DNA from: Riptortus pedestris
Lineage: Eukaryota; Arthropoda; Insecta; Hemiptera; Alydidae
Assembly (NCBI GenBank): GCA_019009955.1
Contig: CM032228.1
Coordinates: 130,579,001 to 130,643,000 of the forward strand
Length of the DNA: 64,000 nucleotides
Direction: 5' to 3'
A model generated the notes under the pieces. That model saw only the letters and a program-made list of their open reading frames with translations. It did no database searches and was not told the DNA's origin. A program made the position numbers and the translations under genes. How positions within the stretch are numbered: the first letter of the stretch is position 1; every line of letters begins with the position of its first letter. Of this stretch, positions 1-12,719 are shown one piece after another.

Positions 1-929
1 AAATAACAAAGTAAACCACTTTTGTTATGTTCACGTTTGTCGAAAAACAAATAGACAATGAAATATCGCGAATTGTTATTTCAGGCCTCCATTATAACCC
101 CCACTGCCGTTCAAACCTAAAAATTTTAATATAGCTTATAATCATGGAAGAATTAATGCTAATTGACATACCAAGTTTTGTTAAGTTCGGTTCAATCGTT
201 AGTGCCCAATAAAATTGTTGGCTCCCGCTAAAGTTTTAGCGTTTATCTCGTTTATACTTTGTTATAAGACAAAATTGAATATCACAAAAGTTACTTCAAA
301 TAAAAAAATAAAATACTTTTGTCATGTGCTTATTTGCAGAAAAACGAATAGAAAACGAAATACCACTACTTTTAAATTCAGGCCTCCCTTACAACCCACA
401 CTCCTGCCCGTCCCTAGAAATGTTGGTATGGCTTATAATAATGAAGGCGTTAGTGCTAATACACATACCGAGTTTTATTTAGTTCGGTTGACCCATTTGG
501 CCAAATAAACTGTTCACTTCCGCTTTAGGTTTTAGCGTATATCTCGTTGATAATTCAGTACACGAAAAAAGTGTATATAAAAAAAGTTACTCTAAATAAC
601 AAAATAAACAACTTTTGTTATGTTCATATTTGCCGAAAACCCAACAGGAAACGAAATATCGCTATTTTTAATTGCATGGCTTCCCTTATAACCCCCACTC
701 CTGTTCGTCTCAGAGAATATTAATATAGCCTTAAGTCTAAGTTGGCTTAGTAGTTATATACATACCAAATTTCATAAAATTCGGTTCGGCCGTTTATGCG
801 TGAAAAAGTAACAAACAAACAAACAAACAGACACGAAAGAAACAAAATGTAGTTATGGTGTCTATGACATGTGAAACGAAAAGTTTCGTGAAATTTCGCG
901 AAAAAAATCAATGTACAGACAGAGGTTAC

Positions 930-993
<64 letters not shown>
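1..993 (+). repeat. Right part of an element with internal ~297-bp monomers, ending in (TA)n
   Basis: Three monomers are visible, anchored by the motif caggcctcc or a variant at about 82, 379 and 675, giving a period of about 297 bp. After the last monomer comes a unique tail: 'ttcggttcggccgtttatgcg', an (acaa)n run near 810-830, 'tgtctatgacatgtgaaacg', then a (TA)n tract from about 933 to 993. The same tail closes the related element at 25,359-26,360, so 993 is a real right end. The left end lies outside the window. Short open frames in the monomers look incidental, because they are not conserved between copies. I could not assign the element to a class. Confidence 0.75.
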
Positions 994-995
<2 letters not shown>

Positions 996-3900
996 GAGTG
1001 GTTATGAGAGAAATGAAAGAAAGAGTTCTAAGAAGAATGTAAGGGAAAGTGGCTGTGAAGAAGTAGGAAATAAGGCTGGGCCTAGGTAGTAAAGGATCAT
1101 GGATATAGAAATGAGAGAGAGGCCGCGGGGGAGACGAATTGCCAGGAAGTCAGGTGTGAAACGAGCTAATATTGCCCCGATCAGGGAATACCGCGCCCTC
1201 TTTATACGCCATATAGGTGGCCGCATATCAATGAGCTAAGCCGCTTCTTCTGAGAATCCTATGAATTTAAAAGGCACTAACACCCACAAAAACCAAGTGG
1301 GATCCACTTAAGATAAGTTGTTGTAGTAGCGGTATTAGAAATTCAGTCAATTATATGAAAACGATATATATAAGAAGAAAATTCGATTGTACGATCAAAA
1401 GACCCTGGAAAAGTCTTTTATGTAGGCTCACAATTGGAAAAGATTATTATAATAAAATATAAGTTTTATAAGGTAAACATTTCGTTAGCAAACTTCTTTG
1501 CTGGCGTTATTTTCCCACAAAATAATGACTTCTGGTTTTATTCTCTTCGAATACTAAGAAAACTGCACAAAATTGATGGTATAAAAGCATAAGTAAAATA
1601 ACACTGACTTTTACTGAAAATTCATCATACATCGGTGTCAAGGTTTTACCAGTATGACAACTGGTTCACGTTTCTGACCATTTAAATGAATATCGTTCTG
1701 AAGGTTAGTAAAGATTACTGCGAAAGATTTTGCTCCTAGCTTCGTGAGTCATGGAAAATCGTAGCTAGGACGACTCCATAATCAAAGTATAGCTTGATTA
1801 GCTGAGGCATCTAAAAAATTATATAAAATCTTGATCCAAATTCCTACTGCTAAATCAGATGGAGTAGTCCGTTGGACATTTTTGGATAAACTCAAAATTC
1901 GACAAATCAATAAATAGAACATGTCAAATATCTACACTTAGTTTATGAAGAATTTACAACGTTAAATTAGATACTGAATCTAAATAAAGCATTTATTCAA
2001 GTCATTAGTAAAACTTTTTATCATCCCTAAAATCACAAATTAACGAGCAAATGAAGCTCAGCTTATTGGAATAATAACTGTGACTGATTGGTGTTTTTTT
2101 ATGAGCGTTGACTTTTAATAAAGCAACCCAGCTATTAATAACTTCTTTTGTAAAACGGAAAATTTAATAAACTTCTCATTTTCATGGTGCTTTACTTTTT
2201 ACATTAATGTATATCTTTTTATTTTAATGGGGATAATTAAAAATGATATTTATAATTAAGCTTTATCAAAGTGTCATAAACCGATTCATTAAGGGAAACA
2301 AAGTTTATTCCAAGAATATTTTTGAATACATTCAATTTTTCGTTTATATTTTTTTGTTTAGTTTTCAATTATAATTACATTAATCATGATTTACATTTCA
2401 TAAATAAAACATGTTCCTTGTATGGAACATAGGCTCAAAATATATGAGAAAATATATCTTTATAGAGGTACTTTAAGTGGGAGAAAATAATTAAAATAAA
2501 ATGAATGGAAAAAAAGTACACCTTATATCCTTTGGAACAATTATTTTCATATATGTCCCCATTTTAATCTTGATGAACTCAAGAATCCGTCGAACTGAAT
2601 GTGGCCTTGGATTGAATTCTGTTAATAGAACAGCTTCAGAAAATCTTGTGTGCTAAAATATTTAGAGCATTACAATTAATTCTCGCAGGGACTTTCGGCG
2701 AGATAGGCTTGCCTATTACTTTCGGAACACATATGATACTTTAATTTGTACGGAATGAATGTTTTTCTTACTGTGTTAAGAGACAGGGAACTGCTTCAAG
2801 TAGTTTCACTAGTTTAGGTTGGACAAAAAATCGTTTTCATTATTTACATTTTTGGAAAAAGATGGGTTTCACCAATTACTATGTTCATATATTTCAAATT
2901 TATCCGAAAAAGAAAAATTGTAGAATATAATGTATATGTGAAACAAAACAATTATGCAACGCATAGACTACTTTATCCATTTTCCCACATACACGACCTC
3001 TCTCACTACCTCTCATCTTCACGCACGTACATACATTCATTATCAGACGCGTTCTACTACGTCGCGTTCTACTACGTCGCATTCTATATCCATTCCAAAG
3101 AGTTTGTGTGTCAATTTAGGAGCTATGAGAAAGGTTTGACCGGACGTCCTATGAGGTCTTAAACGTAGGGGTGAGTTATTTCTGCGGAGTACATGTTATT
3201 TTAAAGTTTCTGACATTTTAAAGAGAAAAATAAAACTATTTAGTGTATATTAGAGTACCTTCAAATTATGCAGTAGTTACTTAAGTTGAACTAATAATTA
3301 TAAATTAGTAAATGAATACATAGACATTACATGTACATTCATTACATTAGTAATGAATGGAGATGCATTATATTAACTTCCTATTAATATGGAGTGTATC
3401 TTAATTAGTTTACTTTATTTTTGTTGTCATCGTTCATTGAATTCCGAAAAACAAATCTATAGTCGTCTTAATATTATTTGTGGAATTATTTATGGATAAA
3501 GATGCTAAAGTACATGGAGAATATTCACTCGGTCTATATTTAGTTTCTTAAAAATGGATTTATATTTTGTTCTATGGAAACAAAGCTAGTTCTTTGGGGC
3601 ATTCAGAAAGCTTCCAAGTCTTCTGAATTTTAGGTGAAGCTTAAGCGGTGTACGCCTGTTTTTGATGTCTACATCTTTATGCTCAAAGGTTATATGATCA
3701 AAGGAGGTGAACTTATTCAGTTTTCTCGTTTCTATCTCCTTCTTAGGAGTGTTTTTCATTGATTTTCCTAGCCCGAGGACTAAATCAATGATTTAGTATA
3801 AGATGTGTACAAATTATTGTAATCGAAACACAATTTGTATTGTTACATCTTAGGAGCAAAAAAACCTTAATAGATAGCTACCTTAGTACTAAGCTAATGA

Positions 3901-4246
3901 GCCACTTCCTGGGAGAAGTTCAAGGTAGAAGGATTGATTTTTTGATCTTAGAAACTAGATAACCTAGGTAAGCGTCCTAACCTGCTAAGCCTCATAATCT
4001 AAGCATATGCCACAGCATCTCTGGCATGTATTTAATCAAAAGGCTAAAAGACTAGATCAGTTTTATAAGTCCCTTTAATTTTCTTAATGCTAATTTCGTA
4101 CAGCTGACAGCGGGTTATACAATACTCAATTTTCTTTCCATTACATTTTCAGAGCAGATTTTTTATTATACAGTTTAAATTTGTTCAGGTCAGAAATACA
4201 ACTTATTATATTAATCCTTTATTCACGATGGAACAAATGCATTGCA
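994..4246. other. No supported gene; mostly unassigned AT-rich sequence
   Basis: Positions 1,000-1,240 are purine-rich and relatively GC-rich and may be an old repeat fragment. Positions 2,880-3,160 have two overlapping frames driven by repeated 'tcgcgttctactacg' motifs (3,048-3,080); I read these as incidental. The rest is AT-rich with no domain, TIR or SINE head that I recognise. Confidence 0.5.
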
Positions 4247-4881
4247 AAAACGTCCACTAAGCAGATTTCCCATGTGAAGTTTCTCAATAGAGAAATCTGC
4301 ATACTGGTAACACAACACCACCGTGATTAAATACAAACGGTAATGAGAAATCTTTCAGTTAATTAAAATAAATTTCCAACTGAAACGGCTCCTGAATTGA
4401 AAGAATAATTTAAATTTTAATAACTCAAATTTTAGTAGTCCAAGAACTAAAGAAGGGGGGGGGGCGGAGGAACAGAACGTATTTGCATAAATCTCACAAA
4501 GTAACGAACGTAAGGTAAGGTTAGAAGAAGCTTCCACCTGAGCCGATCAGTTACGGAAACGGCCGACCTAATCCGAACTATACCCGACCACAGACTTCAT
4601 AAAAATGCAAATATCACGGTTAATATTCAAGATAGAGAATAAATGTATGGAACAATATTTATAGTACATTTAATTTTCAATAAGATTGGTTCTATACAAT
4701 TTTTTGATCCAACGTATGGTAACGGAGATATTTCGAATTTTCCAAAATCCCCCCTCTAAACACCCCCTCCCACTGGTCCGATTTCAGCCATTAACGAACT
4801 TGATCTGTTTTTTACATAAAACGGTTAAATATCGTGTTTCATAACGATCAAATAAAAATTGCGACCGCTAGAATGTTAAAA

Positions 4882-4948
<67 letters not shown>

Positions 4949-5072
4949 CTGAACGGACCTCAGTTTCGTCATCTCCTGGGTAAGATCGATGAACATTTGA
5001 AGAAATTTTTCGAAAATCGCGTTATGAGTACGACCTCAATAGATGATTTCCCTTAAGGGAAACCTGCTAAAA
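4247..5072 (+). mobile_element. Helentron-like non-coding element, copy A
   Basis: The left end is shortened: the usual 'gtccgtcacgcaggggctgcg' is reduced to 'cgtcc', followed by 'actaagcagatttccc'. The family core follows, with a G-run at 4,456, 'atatcacggttaatattcaag' near 4,610 and pyrimidine-rich blocks near 4,750. A (TA)n tract lies at about 4,887-4,944. The right end is the near-palindrome 'gatttcccttaagggaaacc' then 'tgctaaaa'. The inverted match between the inner left motif and the outer right motif is the family signature. No coding capacity was found. Confidence 0.7.
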
Positions 5073-5582
5073 TGTTTCTCTCAGATCTTTATTAATTTGA
5101 CTGACCAACGAAATTGGAATGTAAAAGTAAGCGTCACCTGAGTTATTTCTAGGAAAAGATCTCAATTCTGATATCACTCGGCCTTGATGATGATACACGC
5201 ATCACTTAGTAATTGACGCAGAGTCGTGGCAGCGTTTCCGCTACTTACTTCTAGCAAAATTGCATTAATGTCTTTTAAAATATATTATTTTGGATTAAAA
5301 CATAAAATGCTCTAAGCATCTCTTCGAAAGCCCTATTAAAGTGTCCCGATTCCTTTAGTTCTTAGACTCCTAAAGTCACAAAAAAAAAAAAAAAAAAAAC
5401 TGAAAGAATCCAAGCTGCTGAATGAGGAAATAAAGTTTAAAGGGCGGAGTAGAGTTTGGACCGAGAATTGGTCCGATCTGTAGGAATGGCCTTTAGGGGC
5501 AACCTGGCGCACCAAATGATGGTACAACAAATTCTTGAGATTTCCAATAAACTGGCTGCCCTGCACCTCCCCGTCATCTTTA

Positions 5583-5667
<85 letters not shown>

Positions 5668-6047
5668 GCTCTCTCTTCCTCAAGCACTTTTACCTCTCCC
5701 TCTCAAAGGGCTTCCACTATAACTTCATTGCATCGTTAGAATGAAATTCTCCATTCAAAAAGACTAACTACTTACTGGTCTTCTCATTCATTTCTTTTAT
5801 TTTGAGTCTAATCTTTGATATCTTCTGTATTAACTTATAACTTTAGCGTCCTTCTTATCTTATAACTTTATCCCTTTTCCCCAAAATGTTCTCTTCTGCT
5901 GCTCTCTCTTAAAATCAAAAACATCTATAATCTTACATCACCCATGCTCATATCCTATTGAACACTCTATCACTTTGTATTAGGAGCTTCGTCTTAGTTG
6001 GAATCTGCAATTAAGGTTGATTTCATACTCAAGTTAGAATTATTAAA
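5073..6047. other. Unassigned sequence with (CT)n
   Basis: This stretch has an A-run at about 5,379-5,399 and the CT microsatellite annotated separately. The frames over the microsatellite are low-complexity artefacts. No gene or element end was recognised. Confidence 0.5.
5586..5677 (+). repeat. (CT)n microsatellite
   Basis: About 90 bp of nearly pure CT dinucleotides with a few interruptions (cacact, ttt, gct). It is not at the position where the Helentron-like family carries its TA tract, so it looks independent of that family. Confidence 0.95.
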
Positions 6048-6588
<541 letters not shown>

Positions 6589-7100
6589 CGAACTAGCACG
6601 TGGGCACCCCCTTAGGTTGCCCATCGTTAGGCAATTATAATTCACCAATTGCTTTGGCGACCTCTAAACCAGATTTAGTCCTCTACAGTCCATTACTAGT
6701 AAAGAAGTCTGACTTATGACGGGTTTAGATCCAGGAAGTTTAGGAGTAGGGGCGCTAGTGACCATACGGGTTAAGGCGTGGGTACACCTACCACTACTGT
6801 CAGTAGGCTAAAGGTAAAATACGTGCAGGCTCCATCCCCCGCCAAAGGTGAACATTAGTTCACGAGTTTGCCACCAGAGCAAGCTAGTGTGGTAGTGTAG
6901 CAGGAGTCTGACGAGTTATAAGCCTGAGAGCCGCTTATGACGATGATAGCTCCCATAGATTCCGCCGAAACGAAGGCTGACTGGGCGAACATTCCTATAT
7001 ACACGAAGAACATTGAGGCCCGTCAGTCTACAAGACACAACTCATTCCAGGTCATCTTGAAGGTTGTACGTTGAGCTATTGAGTCACTACGTAAAAATCT
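6589..7100 (+). repeat. GC-richer block with a tRNA-like SINE head
   Basis: The block is clearly richer in G+C than its flanks. Positions 6,750-6,800 ('ggggcgctagtgaccatacg', then 'ggttaaggcgtggg') resemble the head of the tRNA-derived SINE seen elsewhere in the window ('ggggctcgggttggccgtgc', then 'gagttagggcg'). The expected B-box region near 6,825 is degenerate. The rest does not match the other SINE's body. It could be a second SINE family sharing a head, or a diverged composite. It has no convincing protein frame. Confidence 0.35.
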
Positions 7101-8992
7101 GATCATGAATCCTCTTGGGTCTCTCTCGGGGGCGGCTACGAAGTCTAAAATGCCATCCAAAAATAGGTTCAAGAGAAAATACAGAAATTCATTTTGGCGG
7201 AGGGAGAGAAAAGACCCCTTATTTATCGGTCACTACTCTCACCTCACTACAAGTGCATAACATTGGACTTACAATAACTTAATTACATTATAATAATATT
7301 AATTATAATATTATTCTTGGGTAACTGAATATTTCGCTAATACAAAATATTTATTATCTATTTACATTTTATCAAGTATTTCAAAGTTTTAATGAATTAT
7401 TTTACTGAAGTATTTCCAAAGTATTTTAGCCTACCAAAAAGGTTAAAATAAAATTCCTCTCTGTCGTTTTAAAAAAAATACTTGAAGAGACTTGCTTTAG
7501 AGCAATAATAATTGTACTTTTTTTTAGTTTTCTTATATATTATGAAAGTTATGAGGATTTCAATGTACACATCATATGTACATATATTGTATATCATTAT
7601 TAGCCAAAGAAAGCATAAATATAAGCTTATCTTTTTGTTACCATATCCTAGTTCTGAAGATGAAGAGTACGGAAATGCATCTAGATATGATTTTCCAGAA
7701 ATATACGAACCAGTATATCAGAGATCCTATAGTAGAAAATCCATCTTTTGGTTATTGTGCAGTCAAGTTATTGTCCATGCCCGGAATTACTTTCAGAAAA
7801 TAAATAATGGTGGTCCTTCACTCCAGATAGATTAAGCTCCATGAAAGCTTTTTTCCACTCTCTGGGTACTTTTGAACTGGTATAACCTTTTCCAAAGCCC
7901 AAAGAGCGGAAATGAGGCAGCTACCTGGTTTCTCAACAGAGATAGGTTTTTGCATATCAAGTAACCAGTTACCAGACATTGCACATTTCTACATCTACTG
8001 CCGGACGCCAATAGATTAGTCCCTAAGCTGGCATGACTGATTCTTCATTGCAAAATCAGTAACAACTACAAATGACTGACATCGGATAGTTCAATGAAAG
8101 GTGATAATACTCATTCATAAAACTCTGCTAATCTCTGGTAATCTAGCGATTCTCCTCGATTCCTAAACATAGCGAAAGTAATAATTTTTAGATACTTTGG
8201 AGGATCCCTTTTATATTGCGGTTGCATAGTTTCTAAGAAAAAGAATATTTCGGTTCTTTTGAATAGCCTTAAAGTTTAATCACAATTAGCAAACCATTAT
8301 AGCCGGGCTGTATCTAGAAAACCATCTTCATTCCGATTTTTAGCCCTCCAGAAACGTAGACTGCTATGAAACCCTCGCATTGCTTGTCGCACTTCAGTAT
8401 TGCTAGAAGGATGAAATTGTTGGAAGAAAAAAGGCGACGTATGATGGCCAACCACTTAAGCGTGGCTGATTTCTTCCGATATTTCTTTCTTCTTCTTTGG
8501 TTAGAACCTATATGCATATAGGTTACGTGTCTTTATGACTTCCTGCAACGCTAAGATTTGTGCTTGCCATTCCCTAAATCCCGATCCTCTCCTAACACCA
8601 CTACTATCTCGTCCTTTCAGTTACTTGGACTTGCTCTAATGTATATGGAATACCACCACATAATAATATATATCTCAACAAAGCAGCTTTACATTTATTC
8701 TTCCACACCTTTTGTAAGAACGGTCAATTGACGTCATCTTCTGGGGAGAGATCATTCGATAAACCTCAAAGGTTTAATTTTGTATTGGTCATCAAAAATA
8801 CATAAATTATCCTGATGGAGGCAATTCGAATAATTATAGTCTCTTACTTTTACATTATAGTCCTGTAATGAAGTTTATTGTACAGTTAGTTATTTGAATC
8901 TCTAACTTATCATAAGTTAACGGGTTTCTTTAGAACCCTTTCTCTAGCATATGTCGCTTTGGTAATTCAGCGAAATGAAAGAGTTTACGATG
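7101..8992. other. No supported gene
   Basis: A frame at about 7,650-7,835 follows an acceptor-like tract ('ttttgttaccatatcctag', 7,631-7,649) and is acidic at its start (SEDEEYGNAS), but two frames stay open there and neither is recognisable. The rest has no repeat end or domain that I can identify. Confidence 0.4.
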
Positions 8993-9129
8993 TTTTAGCA
9001 GATTTCCCTTAAGTGGAATCAGCTATTGAGGTCGTACTCATGACGCAATTTTCAAAATATTTCTTAAAATGTCCATCGATCCTACCTAGTAGATGACGAA
9101 ATTAGATCCATTCAAAACTGTGTGTGTGA

Positions 9130-9182
<53 letters not shown>

Positions 9183-9952
9183 TAGCGATAGCAATTTTTG
9201 TTCGATCGTTACCAAACTCGATATTTAGTCGTTTTATGTTAAAAAAAAAAGAACAAGGTCGTTAATGGTTGAAATCCAACCAGGGGGAAGTTTAGATGTG
9301 GAGAATTTTGAAAATTCGAAATATCTTTGTTACTATTAGTCGTATCAACAAAATGAATAGAATCAATCTTATTTCAAATTAAATGCACTGTAAATATTGT
9401 TATATAAATTTATTCTCTACCTTGAATATTAACCAAGAATTTGCATTTTTCAGTTTTCAGGCTTCAGTAAACCCCCACTTCTACTCGTTTTACATAAACA
9501 ATACACTCTTATATAATAAACCACATTATTCGAAGCTTAAATACCAAATATTGTTTTCCAGAGACCTTTATTATACGAGATAGATGTAAATATGTTGTTG
9601 TGACTCCCCCCACCCCTTTCTTGGACTACAAAAATTTGATTGATTGAGATAAAAATTATTCTGATTCATTATAAATTACAGTAATAGATATAGTACATAG
9701 TTTTCAATAAAAATAATATGTTATATTCTAATATGTTTCAGTTATTGTTTTTCTTTCCGCTAAGCCGATGGCAGACCCGTTTGTTTACATTTGAGACGCT
9801 TCCTGTCGAGAGGGGAATGATTTCTTATTACCGTTTGTATTTATTCACTTAATATTCACGCTGGTCGTGTGTTAGCAGCATGTAGGTTTATTATTAAACT
9901 TCACGAGAGAAATCTGCTTAGTTTACGCAGCTCCTGCGTAACGAACTTTTTT
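8993..9952 (-). mobile_element. Helentron-like element, long subfamily, copy I
   Basis: Read on the + strand the copy is reversed. It begins 'ttttagcagatttcccttaa' (8,993), then 'gaggtcgtactcatgacgc', a (TA)n tract at about 9,131-9,179, the core with 'gatcgttaccaaactcgata', and ends at about 9,952 with 'gaaatctgcttagtttacgc' and 'agctcctgcgtaacgaac'. It is about 960 bp, longer than copies B and E (about 820-860 bp), because of extra sequence between about 9,660 and 9,830. The inner left motif and outer right motif are inverted copies of each other, as in the other members. Confidence 0.75.
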
Positions 9953-10710
9953 CTCTTCATTAGATACATCCTTTCATATATTTTGCTAAACCTTTGCTGC
10001 CTGCTCACAATTATATTTTGTATATTATGTTAATTATTCTAAACCCCTGCCATTGGCCTCACCATCTCATTCTCAAATATTTTTAATTTTCAAGTTGTAA
10101 TTATATACTTTCTAGACACAAGCTGTTTCATGAATCATATTTTATGTAAAAATATCCTTAGTAAAAAAAAAAATAAAAAAATAACCTAATCTGTATCTTT
10201 AACTGGCGATGGTCAGAAACCTCTCACACAGCACCAGAGGGTCAAGTTAGCAGATTTACGCATTCCCTGCCATTTTGTGATAAAACTACATATTCAACAT
10301 CATTAATTCTTAATCTAAGTAGCTAATGCCTCAAAATGCTTAGTGTGCACCGAGAAAACCTATGCTAAACCTCAATGCCCAAGAACCGCTCAGCCAAATA
10401 AAATTTAGTCTGTAGACTCTCTATATGTGTACACTCTCTAGGGCATGACATTTCTAAATTCATAAATATATTTTATTTGCTGATTTGCAGGATTTCTTTA
10501 AAGATGCCATTTTTATTCAGCAGTCAAAGAGGAATCAATAATTTTATTCTGCCTGTAATTCAAAATAAAACATATATTTTCTAAGATTAATGCCATTGCA
10601 GATTAGAAATTATAAGTATCTAGATTAGTAACAACATTACAAATGTCTAAAAGTTTGTTTTAAGCTATATTCACATCATATTACATTTACAACGAAGATT
10701 CAGGCACGTA
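9953..10710. other. No supported gene or element
   Basis: AT-rich sequence between two Helentron-like copies. I see no open frame of note, TIR or SINE head. Confidence 0.5.
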
Positions 10711-11533
10711 AAAAGTCCGTCACGCAGGGGCTGCGTAAACTAAGCAGATTTCCTATGTGAAGTTTAGCAATAGAGAAATCTGCATACTGGTAACACAACA
10801 CCACCATAAGTAAATACAAACGGTAATGAGAAATCATTCAGTTAATTTTAATGAACTCCCAACTGAAACGGCTTCTGAATTGTAAGAATAATTTATATAT
10901 TAATAACTAAAATTTTAGTAGTCCAAGAACTAAAGAAGGGGGGGGGTGGCGGATGAACAGACCGTATTTGCATAAATCTCACAAAGTAACGAAGGTTAGG
11001 TAAGGTTAGAAACGACAGGTTAGGTTAGAAGCTTCCGCCAGACCGAGACTTACGAAAACGGCCGAACTAACCCGAACAACACCCGACCACAGACTTCATA
11101 AAAATGCAAATATCTCGGTTAATATTCAAGATAGAGAATAAGTGTATATAACAATATTTTATTTATATTTATAGTAAATTTAATTTGCAATAAGATTGGT
11201 TCTATAAAATTTTTCGATCCGATCCATAATAACGGAGATATTTCGAATTTTCGAAAATCCCCCCCCCCTCTAAACCCCCCCTCCCTCTGGTACGATTTCA
11301 GCCGACGAACTTCATCTGTCTTTTTACATAAAACGGTTAAGTATCGAGATCTTAACGAACAAACAAAAATTGCGACCACTAGAGCGTTAACAGACATATA
11401 TATATAATTTTGAACGGACCTCATTTTCGTCATCTCCTGGGTAGGATCGATGGCCATTTGAAGAATTTTTTCGAAACTCGCGTCATGAGTACGACCTCAA
11501 TAGCTGATTTCCCTTAGGGGAAATCTGCTAAAA
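10711..11533 (+). mobile_element. Helentron-like element, copy B
   Basis: A full-length short-subfamily copy. The left end is 'agtccgtcacgcaggggctg' (10,714) then 'cgtaaactaagcagatttcc'. Inner blocks include the G-run at 10,937 and 'caaatatctcggttaatatt' near 11,107. The TA tract is very short here (about 11,396-11,407), unlike sister copies with 50-60 bp. The right end is 'gatttcccttaggggaaatc' then 'tgctaaaa'. No gene is present; the minus-strand frame across 11,119-11,457 lies wholly in non-coding element sequence. Confidence 0.8.
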
Positions 11534-12719
11534 GTAGTATAATAGACCAATAAACAATTATGCTTTAAGAGCCTAATTAAAGGAATTTAAAAAAGTAAGA
11601 TATTTTATTTATTAGTCACGCTAATAATAATAAATAATAATAAAATAAGCAATAATCAATTTTTTGGGGTTTTGAAATCGTCATTTAGAGTAGTTGGGCA
11701 TAAGTGGAATATAAAATTATGAAAATTAGGAGTTAAAACAGACCCATTTCGAAATTGTTTCAATTCAGTAACCTTAAAGATTCATGTCTAACCCTTAGAG
11801 CTATTCATATTGACATACAAAATGGTGGCAAGTTACATGAATAATTCCAAGATTGGCACACTTTCAGTAATTGAAATTGGAATAGTCGAAGGCATAAAGC
11901 CAATATTGGTTTGAATTAATGGGATTAGTGGAAAAGTAGTTGATTGAGAAAATAATATAATATAATTTGATAATGAACCGAGAGAAGGGGGCTTGGTTAA
12001 TAGGGAAGTGGATGAGGAGCGTCCAACTGGCCCTAAGCCAACTTGCTTCAACTCTACTTATTAGGACTGACTTTCCGTAAACAGCCACCAATAACTTAAC
12101 AAACTCCCAAAACCATTTGTTATTTTTAGCACCCGCCGAGCACTTGGGGGCTAATTTGAAAGAAAACTCGGCAACTTTCATTCCCACCTAACTTGGAACA
12201 ACTATCGATGTTTTGGCTACTCCCATTTCGGGCAGATCGCTTTCACAGCTGTCCTATGATGTAAGAGCACAGAAATTAAGTTTTACCCTCCTGAGTTTCA
12301 CTGTGAAATCGGAATAACGTCCGTTTCTGTTATTTCTTTTCGAAGGATATTGAGAACCAAATTAAACATTGTAATTATGTTCATGTGGGCATAACAGACA
12401 CAAATACAGATTTTTACTACCTGTTTCTATACGTATGAATTGCTTGTGCTTGGCAAACTGTCATTCCAAAATTTATCCCCAAATATTTTTTTTATTTCGT
12501 TTGTGCCCCACATCGATGGTGATTGGCAAGATCTCTAATTTTTAAGGGGTAGTTAGAATAATATATTTATTCCTTCATGTACTTACCTTTGTTGTACTTT
12601 ATTTTTATAGTATGGGAAATATTTCTTAAATATCTGATTGTTTCTCATATCCGTGCTTTGTCTAAATGAATATAATAAAAGCTATCCATTTTAAATCTTT
12701 TTAAGTATGCTGTAGACCT
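11534..12719. other. Unassigned; one unrecognised minus-strand frame
   Basis: A minus-strand frame between about 12,181 and 11,864 begins with protein-like sequence (AEFSFKLAPKCSAG, then NNKWFWEFVKLLVAVYGK at about 12,170-12,070) and degrades to low-complexity residues. The nominal start is a GTG in a AG-GTGGG context, and no domain is recognised. It might be an exon or an old element fragment. I do not call a gene. Confidence 0.35.

Noticed and set aside
215..508. 97-codon frame at the window start
   Set aside because: It lies entirely in 297-bp monomer repeats. The matching frame at 24,372-24,614 diverges with no sign of protein conservation.
5336..5744. Overlapping frames rich in Ser-Leu and Arg-Glu
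   Set aside because: They are translations of the (CT)n microsatellite on both strands.
7631..7835. Possible exon after an acceptor-like tract
   Set aside because: Two frames are open, neither is recognisable, and no poly(A) signal or partner exon was found. It is too weak to call as a gene.
11864..12187. Minus-strand frame starting near 12,187
   Set aside because: GTG start, no domain, second half of low complexity. It may be part of an old element but cannot be supported.
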